Source: Fusobacterium necrophorum subsp. necrophorum (GTDB lineage Bacteria; Fusobacteriota; Fusobacteriia; Fusobacteriales; Fusobacteriaceae). Taken from it: a DNA stretch of 64,000 nucleotides. Under the pieces are notes generated by a model. The model searched no databases, was not told where the DNA came from, and was given only the letters and a program-made list of their open reading frames with translations. A program made the position numbers and the translations under genes. Below, piece by piece: positions 1 through 9,606 of this stretch (position 1 is the stretch's first letter; each line of letters begins with the position of its first letter). The stretch is taken from positions 2,108,001-2,172,000 of the forward strand of contig NZ_CP034842.1 of NCBI RefSeq assembly GCF_004006635.1. Direction: 5' to 3'.

Positions 1-2
1 TA

Positions 3-614
3 GTTGACAAAGTGGAAAAGAATGATTATAATAAAAAAATTACTTTAGAAGAAATAGAAAGGTTAAAAAAAGACTTTCATAAGATAAAATTTGACCATGC
101 TATTTTGGAAGAATATTCTAATTTTTCGAAAAAGCATTTCGAGATGATTTCCGTGGAAGAATTTATGAAAGAGTTGTCAAACTATGTAGAACCTTATATG
201 AATAAATATGAGATTAACTTCTCTCAATTTATTAGTTGCAGCGGATATTTTTATGCTGATAAGAGTAAATTATTGAAAGCTTTGATTGAACTTTTAAAAA
301 ATTCTTCGGAAGCGATTTTAACTCGAAATCGTTTAGATAAAAAAATCAATATTGTGGCAATTGAAGATAAAAAATCCAACCAAATTTTAATCAATATTAT
401 GGATAATGGGATTGGAATGTATCCGGAGCAGGTAAAGGAAATCAATAAGGCGCTGGAAAGTTATCGTGAAACCACGGCAATGGGTCTGGGTCTTGCCATT
501 GTATCTATGGTCGTTCATGAACATAAGGGAAGTATTTCTTTGACTTCCAAATTAGATGAGGGAACAGATGTTAAAATTATTTTAAATATATACAAGGGGG
601 AACAATATGAGTGA
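3..614 (+). CDS. Sensor histidine kinase, C-terminal part (5' end outside window)
   Basis: The reading frame is open to the left edge, so this is the end of a longer protein; a GTG at 12 is in frame but need not be the start. What remains is a GHKL (HATPase_c) ATP-binding domain: N-box [11 protein letters not shown]1 box DNGIGM and G2 box GLGLAIV in the usual order. The phospho-accepting His region and any sensor domain would lie upstream. Its last 8 bases overlap ileS, so it heads or joins the aminoacyl-tRNA synthetase/folate operon. No partner response regulator is visible. Confidence 0.8.
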   Translation, partial: VDKVEKNDYNKKITLEEIERLKKDFHKIKFDHAILEEYSNFSKKHFEMISVEEFMKELSNYVEPYMNKYEINFSQFISCSGYFYADKSKLLKALIELLKNSSEAILTRNRLDKKINIVAIEDKKSNQILINIMDNGIGMYPEQVKEINKALESYRETTAMGLGLAIVSMVVHEHKGSISLTSKLDEGTDVKIILNIYKGEQYE

Positions 615-3402
615 GAAAGATTATGCAGAAACACTGCATCTTCCAAAGACGAGCTTTCAGATGAAAGGAAATCTTCCAAACAAGGAACCGAATTATATTA
701 AAAAATGGGAAGAGCATAAAATTTATGAAAAAGGATTGGCAAAGGGAAAGGAAAGTTTTATTTTGCACGACGGACCGCCTTATGCCAATGGAAATACACA
801 TATTGGACATGCTTTGAATAAAATTTTAAAAGATATTATTATCAAATACAAAACATTACAAGGTTATAAAGCACCCTACATTCCGGGTTGGGATACTCAT
901 GGACTTCCTATTGAATTAAAAGTGATGGAAAAATTAGGTTCCAAAGCAAAAGATATGACCGCTTTGGAAATTCGAAAATTATGTAAAGAGTATGCTCTAC
1001 GATGGGTGGATGTTCAAAGAGAGGAATTTATTCGAATGGGAGTCATCGGAAAATGGGAAGATCCTTATTTGACACTAAAGCCTCAATTTGAAGCGAAACA
1101 ACTTCAAATTTTTGGAGAATTGTATGCAAATGGATATATTTTCAAAGGATTAAAACCAATCTATTGGTCCCCGGTAACGGAAACTGCTTTGGCGGAAGCT
1201 GAAATTGAATATCATGACCATACTTCTCCATCGATTTATGTAAAAATGAAAGCAAATGCAGACTTATTAGAAAAAATTTCTTTTCCGGAAGAAGCCTATG
1301 TGGTGATTTGGACCACAACTCCATGGACTTTACCGGCGAATGTGGCAATTTCTTTAAATCCGGAATTTGAGTATGGAGTATATAAAACAGAGAAAGGAAA
1401 TTTAATTCTGGGAAAAGAATTGGCGGAAACCGCTTTTGCGGAAATGGGAATCGAAGCTCCGGAATTGTTAAAGGAATTTAAAGGTTCCGTCTTGGAAATG
1501 ACAAGTTATCAACATCCGTTTTTGGACAGAACGGGATATATTATCTTGGGAACTCACGTAACTGCCGATGCGGGAACAGGTTGCGTTCATACGGCACCGG
1601 GACATGGACAGGAAGACTATGTGGTGGGATGTCGATACAATATGCCAATTGTTTCTCCTATCAACTACAAAGGATATTTAACAGAAGAAGCAGGTCCTCT
1701 TTTTGCAGGATTATTTTATGAAAAGGCAAATAAGGCAATCATTGAACATCTGACAGAAATCGGACTGTTATTAAAAATGAAAGAAATTACTCACTCCTAT
1801 CCACACGATTGGAGATCCAAGACTCCGGTGATTTTCCGTGCAACGGAACAATGGTTTGTCAAAGCGGAAGGTTCCGATTTGCGAGAGAAAGCTTTAAAAG
1901 CCTTAGATGAGGTGGAATTTATTCCTGCTTGGGGAAGAAATCGAATCGGGTCTATGTTGGAAACAAGACCGGATTGGTGTATTTCCCGTCAAAGAATTTG
2001 GGGAGTGCCGATTCCGGTTTTTTATAAGGAGGAAACAGGGGAAGAAATTTTTAATCAGGATATTTTAAATCATGTGATTACTTTTGTGGAAAGAGAGGGA
2101 AGTGATGCATGGTTGTTACATACTCCGGAAGAACTGATTGGAGAAGAAAATTTAAAAAAATATCACTTGGAAGGAGTTTCTTTACGAAAAGAAACGAATA
2201 TTATGGACGTTTGGTTTGATTCCGGAAGTTCTCATCGAGCGGTTTTAGAAACTTGGGAAGGATTGCATTGGCCTGCTGATTTATATTTGGAAGGTTCCGA
2301 CCAACACAGAGGATGGTTCCAAACTTCTTTATTGACTTCCGTCGGTTCGAGAGGGACAGCTCCTTTTAAAAAGATTTTGACACACGGATTTGTCAATGAC
2401 GGAAAAGGGGAAAAAATGTCAAAATCGAAAGGAAATGTCGTAGCACCTGAAAAAATTATCAAACAATATGGGGCGGATATTTTAAGACTTTGGTGTGCTT
2501 CCGTTGATTATCGGGAAGATGTAAAAATTTCCGATAACATCGTAAAACAAATGGCGGAAACGTACAGAAGAGTAAGAAACACGGCAAGATATATTTTAGG
2601 AAACAGCTATGGTTTTGATCCGAAAAAAGATGCTGTTCCCTATCAGGATTTATTGGAAATTGATAAGTGGGCTTTGCATAAGTTGGAAATGTTAAAGAAG
2701 AGTGTGGGAGAAAGTTATGAAAAATATGAATTCTATAATGTTTTCCAAGAAATTCATTACTTTGCCGGAATTGATATGTCCGCTTTCTATTTGGATATTA
2801 TCAAGGATAGACTGTACACGGAAAAAGAAGACTCTCTTGCAAGAAGATCGGCACAAACGGTAATGATTGAAATTTTAATGACTTTGGTAAAAATGATTGC
2901 TCCGATTCTTTCCTTTACAGCGGAAGAAATTTGGGAACATTTACCGGAAACTCTACGAGATCAGGAGTCCGTATTGTTAACAGATTGGTATGTGATGAAA
3001 GAAGAGCATATCAATGAAAAGGTTGCGGAAAAATGGGCAAAGATTCAAAAAATTAGAAAAGATGCCAATAAATTATTGGAAAAAGCAAGACAAGGAGAAA
3101 ATAGAATTATCGGAAACTCTTTGGATGCCAAGTTACAATGTTATACGGAAAATACCGATTTAAAGACTTTCTTACAAGAAAATCAAGAAGCCTTGGAGAT
3201 GGCTTTAATTGTGTCTCAAATAGAAATCTTGACAGAAAAAACCGAAGCATTTTCGGCAGGAGAAGAGTACAAAGACTTATTCTTGCAAGTTCTTCACGCT
3301 GACGGAGAAAAATGCGACAGATGTTGGAAATATTCTACAGAATTAGGAAGTGTAGAGGGGCATCCGCATATTTGCCCAAGATGTAGTTCTGTAGTAGAAT
3401 AG
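607..3402 (+). CDS. ileS: Isoleucyl-tRNA synthetase
   Basis: Charges tRNA-Ile with isoleucine in the cytoplasm and hydrolyses mischarged valine in its editing domain. The 931-residue length is normal for bacterial IleS. The class I motifs are present: HIGH at residues 65-68 and KMSKS at 603-607. The C-terminus carries a zinc-binding knuckle with Cys pairs at about 903/906 and 923/926. The ATG at 607 is preceded by AAGGGGG inside the upstream kinase gene. lspA follows after 9 bases, a common ileS-lspA arrangement. Confidence 0.98.
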   Translation: MSEKDYAETLHLPKTSFQMKGNLPNKEPNYIKKWEEHKIYEKGLAKGKESFILHDGPPYANGNTHIGHALNKILKDIIIKYKTLQGYKAPYIPGWDTHGLPIELKVMEKLGSKAKDMTALEIRKLCKEYALRWVDVQREEFIRMGVIGKWEDPYLTLKPQFEAKQLQIFGELYANGYIFKGLKPIYWSPVTETALAEAEIEYHDHTSPSIYVKMKANADLLEKISFPEEAYVVIWTTTPWTLPANVAISLNPEFEYGVYKTEKGNLILGKELAETAFAEMGIEAPELLKEFKGSVLEMTSYQHPFLDRTGYIILGTHVTADAGTGCVHTAPGHGQEDYVVGCRYNMPIVSPINYKGYLTEEAGPLFAGLFYEKANKAIIEHLTEIGLLLKMKEITHSYPHDWRSKTPVIFRATEQWFVKAEGSDLREKALKALDEVEFIPAWGRNRIGSMLETRPDWCISRQRIWGVPIPVFYKEETGEEIFNQDILNHVITFVEREGSDAWLLHTPEELIGEENLKKYHLEGVSLRKETNIMDVWFDSGSSHRAVLETWEGLHWPADLYLEGSDQHRGWFQTSLLTSVGSRGTAPFKKILTHGFVNDGKGEKMSKSKGNVVAPEKIIKQYGADILRLWCASVDYREDVKISDNIVKQMAETYRRVRNTARYILGNSYGFDPKKDAVPYQDLLEIDKWALHKLEMLKKSVGESYEKYEFYNVFQEIHYFAGIDMSAFYLDIIKDRLYTEKEDSLARRSAQTVMIEILMTLVKMIAPILSFTAEEIWEHLPETLRDQESVLLTDWYVMKEEHINEKVAEKWAKIQKIRKDANKLLEKARQGENRIIGNSLDAKLQCYTENTDLKTFLQENQEALEMALIVSQIEILTEKTEAFSAGEEYKDLFLQVLHADGEKCDRCWKYSTELGSVEGHPHICPRCSSVVE

Positions 3403-3411
3403 GAGCTAAGA

Positions 3412-3864
3412 ATGATATATATAATTTTATTTGTGATGTTATTACTGTTAGATCAATTTACAAAATATATTGTGGAACAAAGTTTTTATTTATCAGAGAG
3501 CATTCCTATCATCGATGATGTTTTTAATCTGACCTATGTAGAAAATAGAGGAATTGCTTTTGGTTTGTTTCAAGGAAGATTGAATATTATTTCTATTTTG
3601 ACGGTGGTTGCGATTGTGGCAATCTTTGTCTATGTATTACGGAATAAAAAAACTCTTTCTATGCTGGAACATTTCGGATATACTTTTATTTTGTCGGGAG
3701 CAGTCGGAAATATGATAGACCGACTGTTTCGAGGCTTTGTTGTTGATATGTTGGATTTTCGTGGAATTTGGTCTTTTGTATTTAACTTAGCAGATGTTTG
3801 GATCAATGTGGGAGTTTTCATGTTAATCATAGATTATCTTATCCTACATCGAAATGAAAAATAG
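3412..3864 (+). CDS. lspA: Lipoprotein signal peptidase (signal peptidase II)
   Basis: Inner-membrane aspartyl protease that removes the signal peptide from lipidated prolipoproteins. It has 150 residues and four hydrophobic segments. The catalytic aspartates are D103 in GNMIDR and D128 in FNLADVW, both in conserved surroundings. An AGGAG lies 5 bases upstream of the ATG. It sits between ileS and glyQ in the operon. Likely substrates in this window include the lipoprotein-like proteins at 40572 and 60895. Confidence 0.96.
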   Translation: MIYIILFVMLLLLDQFTKYIVEQSFYLSESIPIIDDVFNLTYVENRGIAFGLFQGRLNIISILTVVAIVAIFVYVLRNKKTLSMLEHFGYTFILSGAVGNMIDRLFRGFVVDMLDFRGIWSFVFNLADVWINVGVFMLIIDYLILHRNEK

Positions 3865-3878
3865 AGGAGGAAGAAACA

Positions 3879-4757
3879 ATGACGTTTCAAGAAATTATTT
3901 TTGCTTTGCAAAAATTCTGGGGTTCACATGGTTGTGTACTGGGAAACCCATATGATATTGAAAAAGGAGCGGGAACCTTCAATCCGAATACATTTTTAAT
4001 GTCACTTGGACCGGAACCGTGGAATGTGGCTTATGTGGAACCGTCAAGAAGACCGAAAGACGGAAGATATGGAGAAAATCCAAATCGGGTATATCAACAT
4101 CATCAGTTCCAAGTGATTATGAAACCGTCACCTATTAATATTCAAGAATTGTATTTGGAAAGTTTACGAGTGTTAGGGATTGAACCTGAAAAGCATGATA
4201 TTCGTTTTGTGGAAGATGACTGGGAATCTCCAACCTTAGGAGCTTGGGGACTTGGTTGGGAAGTTTGGTTGGACGGAATGGAAGTAACACAATTCACCTA
4301 TTTCCAACAAGTAGGAGGATTGGAATTGGATGTCGTTCCAGTAGAAATTACCTATGGATTGGAAAGATTGGCTCTGTATATTCAAGATAAAGAAAATGTT
4401 TATGACTTAGAGTGGACGAATGGAATTAAATATGGGGATATTCGTTATCAATTTGAATATGAAAATTCTAAGTATTCTTTTGAATTGGCAAGCTTGGAAA
4501 AACATTTTGCATGGTTTGATGAATTCGAAGAAGAAGCCGGAAACATTTTAGAAGAGGGACTGGTTCTTCCTGCCTATGACTATGTGTTAAAATGTTCTCA
4601 TGTATTTAATATTTTAGATTCCAGAGGGGCTATTTCCACAACAGAAAGAATGGCATATATTCTAAGAGTTCGAAATCTTGCTAGAAGATGTGCAGAAGTA
4701 TTTGTACAAAATAGAAAAGACTTAGGGTATCCTTTGTTGAAGAAGGAGGCAAAATAA
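3879..4757 (+). CDS. glyQ: Glycyl-tRNA synthetase alpha subunit
   Basis: Catalytic subunit of the alpha2beta2 bacterial GlyRS. It has 292 residues, the usual size. The start [18 protein letters not shown] and the segment [16 protein letters not shown] are hallmarks of GlyQ. A strong AGAGGAGG precedes the start. Only 3 bases separate it from glyS, which fits co-translation of the two subunits. Confidence 0.98.
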   Translation: MTFQEIIFALQKFWGSHGCVLGNPYDIEKGAGTFNPNTFLMSLGPEPWNVAYVEPSRRPKDGRYGENPNRVYQHHQFQVIMKPSPINIQELYLESLRVLGIEPEKHDIRFVEDDWESPTLGAWGLGWEVWLDGMEVTQFTYFQQVGGLELDVVPVEITYGLERLALYIQDKENVYDLEWTNGIKYGDIRYQFEYENSKYSFELASLEKHFAWFDEFEEEAGNILEEGLVLPAYDYVLKCSHVFNILDSRGAISTTERMAYILRVRNLARRCAEVFVQNRKDLGYPLLKKEAK

Positions 4758-4760
4758 GAA

Positions 4761-6824
4761 ATGAGATTGTTATTTGAAATTGGAATGGAAGAGAATCCGG
4801 CTCGATTTTTGGAAGCAGCTTTGGCAGACTTAAAAAAGAATTTTATTCAGAAATGTAAGGCGGAAAGAATTTCTCATGGAGAAGTAAACATATATGGAAC
4901 TCCAAGAAGATTAATTCTTTGTGCGGAAGATGTTGCGGAGCAACAAGAAGATTTGAATGAATTGAATATAGGGCCTGCAAAAAGTATCGCTTTTTTGAAT
5001 GGAGAAATCACAAGAGCAGGAATCGGTTTTGCAAAATCACAGGGAATTGAACCTGTGGATTTGGAAATTATTCAAACGGACAAAGGAGAATACATAGCTG
5101 CCAGAAAAGCTTTGAAAGGACAGGCAACGAAACTTTTATTGCCTGAATTATTAAAGTCTTTAGTCTTGGAATTGTCTTTTCCGAAGTCCATGAAGTGGTC
5201 CGATTTGAAAATTCGTTTTGCAAGACCGATTGAATGGTTTTTGGCGATGGCAGATTCCGAAGTGGTGGAATTTGAAATTGAAGGAATGAAATCTTCCAAT
5301 CGTTCCAAGGGGCATCGTTTTTTCGGAAAAGAATTTGAAGTGGCTTCTGTAGAAGACTATTTTATAAAAATTCGGGAAAATAATGTTATCATTGATATAG
5401 AAGAAAGAAAGAAGATGATACGTGAAGAAATTCTTTCCAAAATTGCAGAGGATGAGCAAGTGGTGATTGAGGAAGGACTGTTAGCAGAAGTTACCAACTT
5501 GGTAGAATATCCTTATCCTATCGTAGGAAGTTTCAATTCGGATTTCTTGGAAGTTCCGCAAGAGGTGTTAATTATTTCCATGGAAGTTCATCAAAGATAC
5601 TTCCCAATTTTAGATAAACATGGAAAGTTATTACCAAAATTTGTTGTGATTCGAAACGGAATTGAAGATTCCGACAATGTCAGAATCGGAAATGAAAAAG
5701 TATTGTCTGCAAGATTGGCGGATGCTCGTTTCTTCTATAAGGAAGATTTGAGAAATCCTTTGGAACATAATGTGGAAAAATTGAAACATGTCGTCTTCCA
5801 AAAAGATTTAGGAAGCATTTATCAAAAGATTATCAGAATACAAGAAATTTGTGAATTCTTACTTTCCAAATTACAGTTGGAAGAAAAGAGAGAAACAGTA
5901 TTACGAACCGCTTATTTAGTAAAGGCGGATTTGGTTTCCAACATGATAGGAGAAAAAGAATTTACAAAATTACAAGGATTTATGGGAGCGGATTATGCTT
6001 TGAAGTTCGGGGAAAAAGAAGAAGTATCGAAAGGAATTCGAGAACATTATTATCCAAGATTTCAAGGAGACGAGCTTCCTCAAGGGACAGAAGGAATTTT
6101 AGTAGGAATTGCAGATCGATTGGATACTTTAGTAGGATGTTTCGGAGTGGGAGTGATTCCTAGCGGTTCTAAGGATCCTTTTGCTTTACGAAGAGCGGCC
6201 TTAGGGATTGTGAACATCATTTTACATTCTGAATTAGAGATATCTTTACGAGATTTGGTAAAGGTTTCTTTGGACAGTTTGGCAAAAGACGGTGTTTTAA
6301 AACGAGATCGATCCGAAGTGGAAAAAGAAGTTATGGAATTCTTCAAGCAAAGACTTAGCAATATTTTCTCGGAAAAAATGGAGCGGGATATTGTGGCGGC
6401 AGTCTTGGAAGTACAGGCGGAAGATGCTATGGATGCCTTCACAAGAATGCAAGCTTTAAAAGTCTTTTTATCACAAGAAGGAGCTAAAGACTTATTGGAA
6501 TTGGTAAAAAGAGTCGGAAATATCTCTAAGGAAACAAAATGGACGGAAGTCAATGTTTCTCTTTTCCACCAGGAAGAGGAAAAGGAACTTTATGCCTTTA
6601 CGGAAAAAGCAAAAAATGAAGTGGAAAGCTTAATGGCTGACAAAGATTATGCAGGATATTTGGCAGCGGTATCGGCAAGTAAAGAACGAGTAACAAAGTA
6701 CTTCAATGCCGTGAAAGTCATGGATGAAAATGAAGAGATTCAAAAGAACAGAGTTTCTCAATTGGCATTATTACATTCTTTGTATCAAAAACTTGCCGAT
6801 TTCAGTATGTTAGAAGAAAGATAG
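4761..6824 (+). CDS. glyS: Glycyl-tRNA synthetase beta subunit
   Basis: tRNA-recognition subunit of the heterotetrameric glycyl-tRNA synthetase. It has 687 residues, normal for GlyS. It starts LLFEIGMEENPARFLEAAL, contains the conserved core RLADARFFYKEDLR, and ends in a helical region of the DALR anticodon-binding type. Its ribosome site lies within the last codons of glyQ. folE starts 9 bases after its stop. Confidence 0.97.
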   Translation: MRLLFEIGMEENPARFLEAALADLKKNFIQKCKAERISHGEVNIYGTPRRLILCAEDVAEQQEDLNELNIGPAKSIAFLNGEITRAGIGFAKSQGIEPVDLEIIQTDKGEYIAARKALKGQATKLLLPELLKSLVLELSFPKSMKWSDLKIRFARPIEWFLAMADSEVVEFEIEGMKSSNRSKGHRFFGKEFEVASVEDYFIKIRENNVIIDIEERKKMIREEILSKIAEDEQVVIEEGLLAEVTNLVEYPYPIVGSFNSDFLEVPQEVLIISMEVHQRYFPILDKHGKLLPKFVVIRNGIEDSDNVRIGNEKVLSARLADARFFYKEDLRNPLEHNVEKLKHVVFQKDLGSIYQKIIRIQEICEFLLSKLQLEEKRETVLRTAYLVKADLVSNMIGEKEFTKLQGFMGADYALKFGEKEEVSKGIREHYYPRFQGDELPQGTEGILVGIADRLDTLVGCFGVGVIPSGSKDPFALRRAALGIVNIILHSELEISLRDLVKVSLDSLAKDGVLKRDRSEVEKEVMEFFKQRLSNIFSEKMERDIVAAVLEVQAEDAMDAFTRMQALKVFLSQEGAKDLLELVKRVGNISKETKWTEVNVSLFHQEEEKELYAFTEKAKNEVESLMADKDYAGYLAAVSASKERVTKYFNAVKVMDENEEIQKNRVSQLALLHSLYQKLADFSMLEER

Positions 6825-6833
6825 GTTTTTTCT

Positions 6834-7388
6834 ATGGATGAGAAAAAAATCGTAAAGGCTTTTGAGGAAATTTTGGAAGCAATCGGAGAGAATAAACATC
6901 GGGAAGGCTTGGAAGAAACTCCGACAAGAATTGCTAAAAGTTATCGAGAATTGTTTTCGGGGATAGGGCAGAATCCTCGAAACGTATTGCAAAGAACTTT
7001 CGCTGTCAAAAAGAATGACTATATTATAGAGAAAAATATTGATTTTTATTCTATGTGTGAGCATCATTTTTTGCCTTTTTTTGGAAAAATTGATATTGCC
7101 TATATTCCCGACGGAAAAATTTTAGGTTTTGGAGATTTACTAAAATTGGTGGATGTTTTATCAAAAAGACCTCAAATTCAAGAGCGATTGACAGAGGAAA
7201 TTGCAAGATATCTGTACGAATGTTTAAGATGCCAAGGCGTTTTTGTGAGGGTGAAGGCAAAGCATTTGTGTATGACGATGCGAGGAGAAAAGAAAGAAAA
7301 TACAGAGATTATTACCGTTTCCTCGAACGGACTCTTTCAAGTCGACTCTCAGAAACGTTTGGAAGTTCTTCAATTGTTACATTCTTAG
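6834..7388 (+). CDS. folE: GTP cyclohydrolase I
   Basis: Converts GTP to 7,8-dihydroneopterin triphosphate, the first step of tetrahydrofolate synthesis. It has 184 residues. The zinc ligands are C75 and H78 (in SMCEHHFLPF) and C146 (in AKHLCMTMRG), and the substrate-binding RLTEEIA segment is present. The ribosome site before ATG 6834 is weak (GATAGG), so translation may be coupled to glyS. It is followed 9 bases later by folBK, placing three consecutive folate genes together. Confidence 0.97.
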   Translation: MDEKKIVKAFEEILEAIGENKHREGLEETPTRIAKSYRELFSGIGQNPRNVLQRTFAVKKNDYIIEKNIDFYSMCEHHFLPFFGKIDIAYIPDGKILGFGDLLKLVDVLSKRPQIQERLTEEIARYLYECLRCQGVFVRVKAKHLCMTMRGEKKENTEIITVSSNGLFQVDSQKRLEVLQLLHS

Positions 7389-7397
7389 GAGAAAATC

Positions 7398-8225
7398 ATG
7401 GATAAAATATATATTGAAAATTTGGAATTCAGAGCCTATCACGGTGTGTTTCCGGAAGAAAAAAAATTGGGGCAAAAGTTTATCGTCTCTTTGGAATTGG
7501 AGCTTGATACCAGAGAGGCCGCCCTTAGTAATAACTTGGAAAAAACACTGCATTACGGTTTGATTTCCGAAAGAGTTCAAAGCATTGTACTCGAAAAAAG
7601 TTATGATTTGTTGGAAAGTTTAGCGGAAAAAATAGCAGAAACTTTGCTCTTGGAGTATCCATTATTGCAAGGAGTCAAAGTTCGAGTGGATAAACCGCAG
7701 GCTCCTATTCCTTTGCCCTTTGGAACGGTAGCTGTCGAAATTTATCGTTCTTGGCATAAGGTCTATTTATCCTTAGGTTCGAATTTAGGAGAGAAAACAG
7801 CAAATCTGGAAAGAGCCATTCAGGAAATTTCTTCTTTGAAACATACCAGTTTATGCAAAAAGAGTTCTTTTTTAGAGACGGAACCCTTTGGCTATGTGGA
7901 ACAGGATTTTTTTGTGAATGCCTGTATCGAAGTGAAAACCCTGTTAACGGCAAAAGAATTATTAGCTTCCTGTTTGGCAATTGAAGAGAAAATGGGAAGA
8001 AAAAGAGTGATAAAGTGGGGACCTCGAAATATTGATATTGATATTTTGTTCTATGATAAAGAAATTTATGATGAAGAGGATTTGGTCATTCCACATCCCT
8101 GGATTGAGGAGAGAATGTTTGTATTGGAGCCTCTATGTGAAATTGCACCCAATTATATACATCCTATCTTAAAAAAGACAATATTTATGTTGAAAAGAGG
8201 AATCGAACATGAAACTACAGTGTAG
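7398..8225 (+). CDS. folBK: Bifunctional dihydroneopterin aldolase / HPPK
   Basis: Fusion of two consecutive folate enzymes in 275 residues. Residues 1 to about 118 are FolB-like (IENLEFRAYHGVFPEEK near the N-terminus and VRVDKPQAPIP at about 95-105). Residues from about 120 are 6-hydroxymethyl-7,8-dihydropterin pyrophosphokinase (KVYLSLGSNLGEK, then WGPRNIDIDILFY and IPHPWIEERMFVLEPL). It makes the pterin diphosphate used by folP. The stop lies 17 bases inside folP, so the genes overlap. FolB-FolK fusions are known in other bacteria; both active sites look intact. Confidence 0.95.
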   Translation: MDKIYIENLEFRAYHGVFPEEKKLGQKFIVSLELELDTREAALSNNLEKTLHYGLISERVQSIVLEKSYDLLESLAEKIAETLLLEYPLLQGVKVRVDKPQAPIPLPFGTVAVEIYRSWHKVYLSLGSNLGEKTANLERAIQEISSLKHTSLCKKSSFLETEPFGYVEQDFFVNACIEVKTLLTAKELLASCLAIEEKMGRKRVIKWGPRNIDIDILFYDKEIYDEEDLVIPHPWIEERMFVLEPLCEIAPNYIHPILKKTIFMLKRGIEHETTV

Positions 8226-9060
8226 AGAATTGGAATTGGAACTTGGAAGAAGAACTTATATTATGGGAATTTTGAACCTAACTCCAGATTCTTTTTCGGA
8301 CGGAGGAAAATACAATCAAATAGAAGCTGCCTTACAACATGCAAAAGAAATGATAGAAGAGGGAGCGGATATTTTGGATATTGGAGGAGAATCCACTCGC
8401 CCGGGACATATTCAAATCTCAGAAGAAGAGGAAATCGAAAGAGTTCTTCCTGTCATTCGAAGTTTACGAAAACAATTTCCCCATGTATTGCTCTCCATTG
8501 ATACTTATAAGTGGAAAGTGGCAGAGGCTGCTTTGGAAGCAGGAGTACATATTTTGAATGATATTTGGGGTTTGCAGTATGACAAGGGAGAAATGGCGGC
8601 CTTAGCGAAAAAATATGAAGTACCTGTCATAGTGATGCACAATCAAAATACGGAAGAATATCAGGAAGATAGAGTACAGACTCTTCGAAAATTTTTTGAA
8701 AAGAGTTTTGAAATTGCAGAAAGAGTCGGACTGTCAAAAGAAAAATTGTTATTGGATCCGGGATTGGGATTTGGAAAAGGCTTCTTAGGAGATGTGGAAC
8801 TTTTGGGAAGATTGTCCGAGCTGCGAGATATGGGACCTATCTTACTGGGAACTTCCAAGAAAAGATTTATCGGAACTCTTTTACAAGGACTTCCTCCGGA
8901 AGAGAGAGTGGAGGGAACTGCAGCAACCACAGTTATTGGAATTCAACAAGGAGTTGATATTGTTCGGGTGCATAATGTAAAAGAGAACAAAAGAGTCGCT
9001 ATGGTGGCAGATGCTATTTATCGAAAAGGATATTTAAGTGATACTGTCACATACAAATAA
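8209..9060 (+). CDS. folP: Dihydropteroate synthase
   Basis: Joins p-aminobenzoate to the pterin diphosphate; it is the target of sulfonamides. It has 283 residues with the TIM-barrel signatures MGILNLTPDSFSDGG (19-33), DIGGESTRPG and LLGTSKKRF. Nothing suggests a drug-resistant sul-type enzyme. AGAGGA precedes ATG 8209 inside folBK. It is the last gene of the long operon. Its p-aminobenzoate would derive from chorismate, made by the aro genes at 29887-33536. Confidence 0.96.
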   Translation: MKLQCRELELELGRRTYIMGILNLTPDSFSDGGKYNQIEAALQHAKEMIEEGADILDIGGESTRPGHIQISEEEEIERVLPVIRSLRKQFPHVLLSIDTYKWKVAEAALEAGVHILNDIWGLQYDKGEMAALAKKYEVPVIVMHNQNTEEYQEDRVQTLRKFFEKSFEIAERVGLSKEKLLLDPGLGFGKGFLGDVELLGRLSELRDMGPILLGTSKKRFIGTLLQGLPPEERVEGTAATTVIGIQQGVDIVRVHNVKENKRVAMVADAIYRKGYLSDTVTYK

Positions 9061-9120
9061 TGTTTTTTCCAGTATAATGGATGCAAGAATAAGAAATACA
9101 AACTTTTAGGAGGTAATAAA

Positions 9121-9432
9121 ATGGCAATTATACAAGTAACAAAAGAAAATTTTAAAAAGGAAGTATTGGAAGCGGATCAACCGGTTATCGTAGATTTCTT
9201 TGCAACTTGGTGTGGACCATGTAAATCATTGGGACCTGTTTTGGAAGATGTGATTGCAGAAGATTCTTTTAAGAAAATTGTAAAAGTGGATATCGATGCG
9301 GAACCTGAATTAGCAGCAGAATATAAAATTATGAGTGTACCTACTCTATTATTATTCAAACATGGAGAAGTCGTTGAAAAATCAGTGGGACTTATCCAAA
9401 AAGATGAAGTAAAAGCTTTGTTCTCAAAATAA
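9121..9432 (+). CDS. trxA: Thioredoxin
   Basis: Small cytoplasmic thiol-disulfide reductase of 103 residues. The redox motif WCGPC has its cysteines at 31 and 34, and the cis-proline loop SVPTLLLF is present. AGGAGG precedes the start. A TATAAT at 9073-9078 suggests its own promoter, although no good -35 is visible. The hairpin repeat at 9481 would end its transcript. Confidence 0.96.
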   Translation: MAIIQVTKENFKKEVLEADQPVIVDFFATWCGPCKSLGPVLEDVIAEDSFKKIVKVDIDAEPELAAEYKIMSVPTLLLFKHGEVVEKSVGLIQKDEVKALFSK

Positions 9433-9480
9433 AAAAGATTCTTTGTCAAATCGTGTTGATGAAGAATAAAATATGAAATT

Positions 9481-9534
9481 TTCAAGAGGATTTTAGGGAT
9501 TTTGGAAACAAAATCTTTAAAATCCTTTTTCTAT
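9481..9534 (+). repeat. Hairpin repeat, copy 1 (terminator-like)
   Basis: A 54-bp element found three times in the window. A 17-bp stem (9487-9503 with 9510-9526, two G-U pairs) closes a GGAAAC loop and is followed by TTTTCTAT, which is terminator-like. Copies 1 and 3 differ at one base in 54, a loop base. About 40 bases upstream also resemble copy 2 (CTTTGTCAAATCGTGTTGATG against CTTTATCAAATGGTGTTGATG, split here by position: 9441 onward and 20731 onward). It lies between trxA and an AAA/PD-(D/E)XK gene. Confidence 0.85.
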
Positions 9535-9567
9535 TTTTGGAGAAAAATAATATCTTTTCTTTTTTTG

Positions 9568-9576
9568 TGCTATAAT
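9568..9576 (+). promoter_or_regulatory. Extended -10 promoter of first AAA/nuclease gene
   Basis: TGCTATAAT forms an extended -10 (TGnTATAAT) with no good -35. It sits 31 bases upstream of the TTG start. The second AAA/nuclease gene has the same arrangement (TGATATAAT at 23046). Confidence 0.5.
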
Positions 9577-9606
9577 AAAAAGAAAAGAGAAAGAGAGGTG
9601 TTTTCT

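Noticed and set aside
6080..6553. 157-codon frame on the minus strand opposite glyS.
   Set aside because: It lies wholly inside a conserved gene, has no ribosome site and its Ser/Lys-rich product matches no family; a shadow of glyS codon usage.
9502..9606. Upstream extension of the first AAA/nuclease gene to an ATG-like start at 9502.
   Set aside because: The extension would translate the arm of the terminator hairpin and the promoter; TTG 9607 has a proper ribosome site and aligns with the paralogue start.
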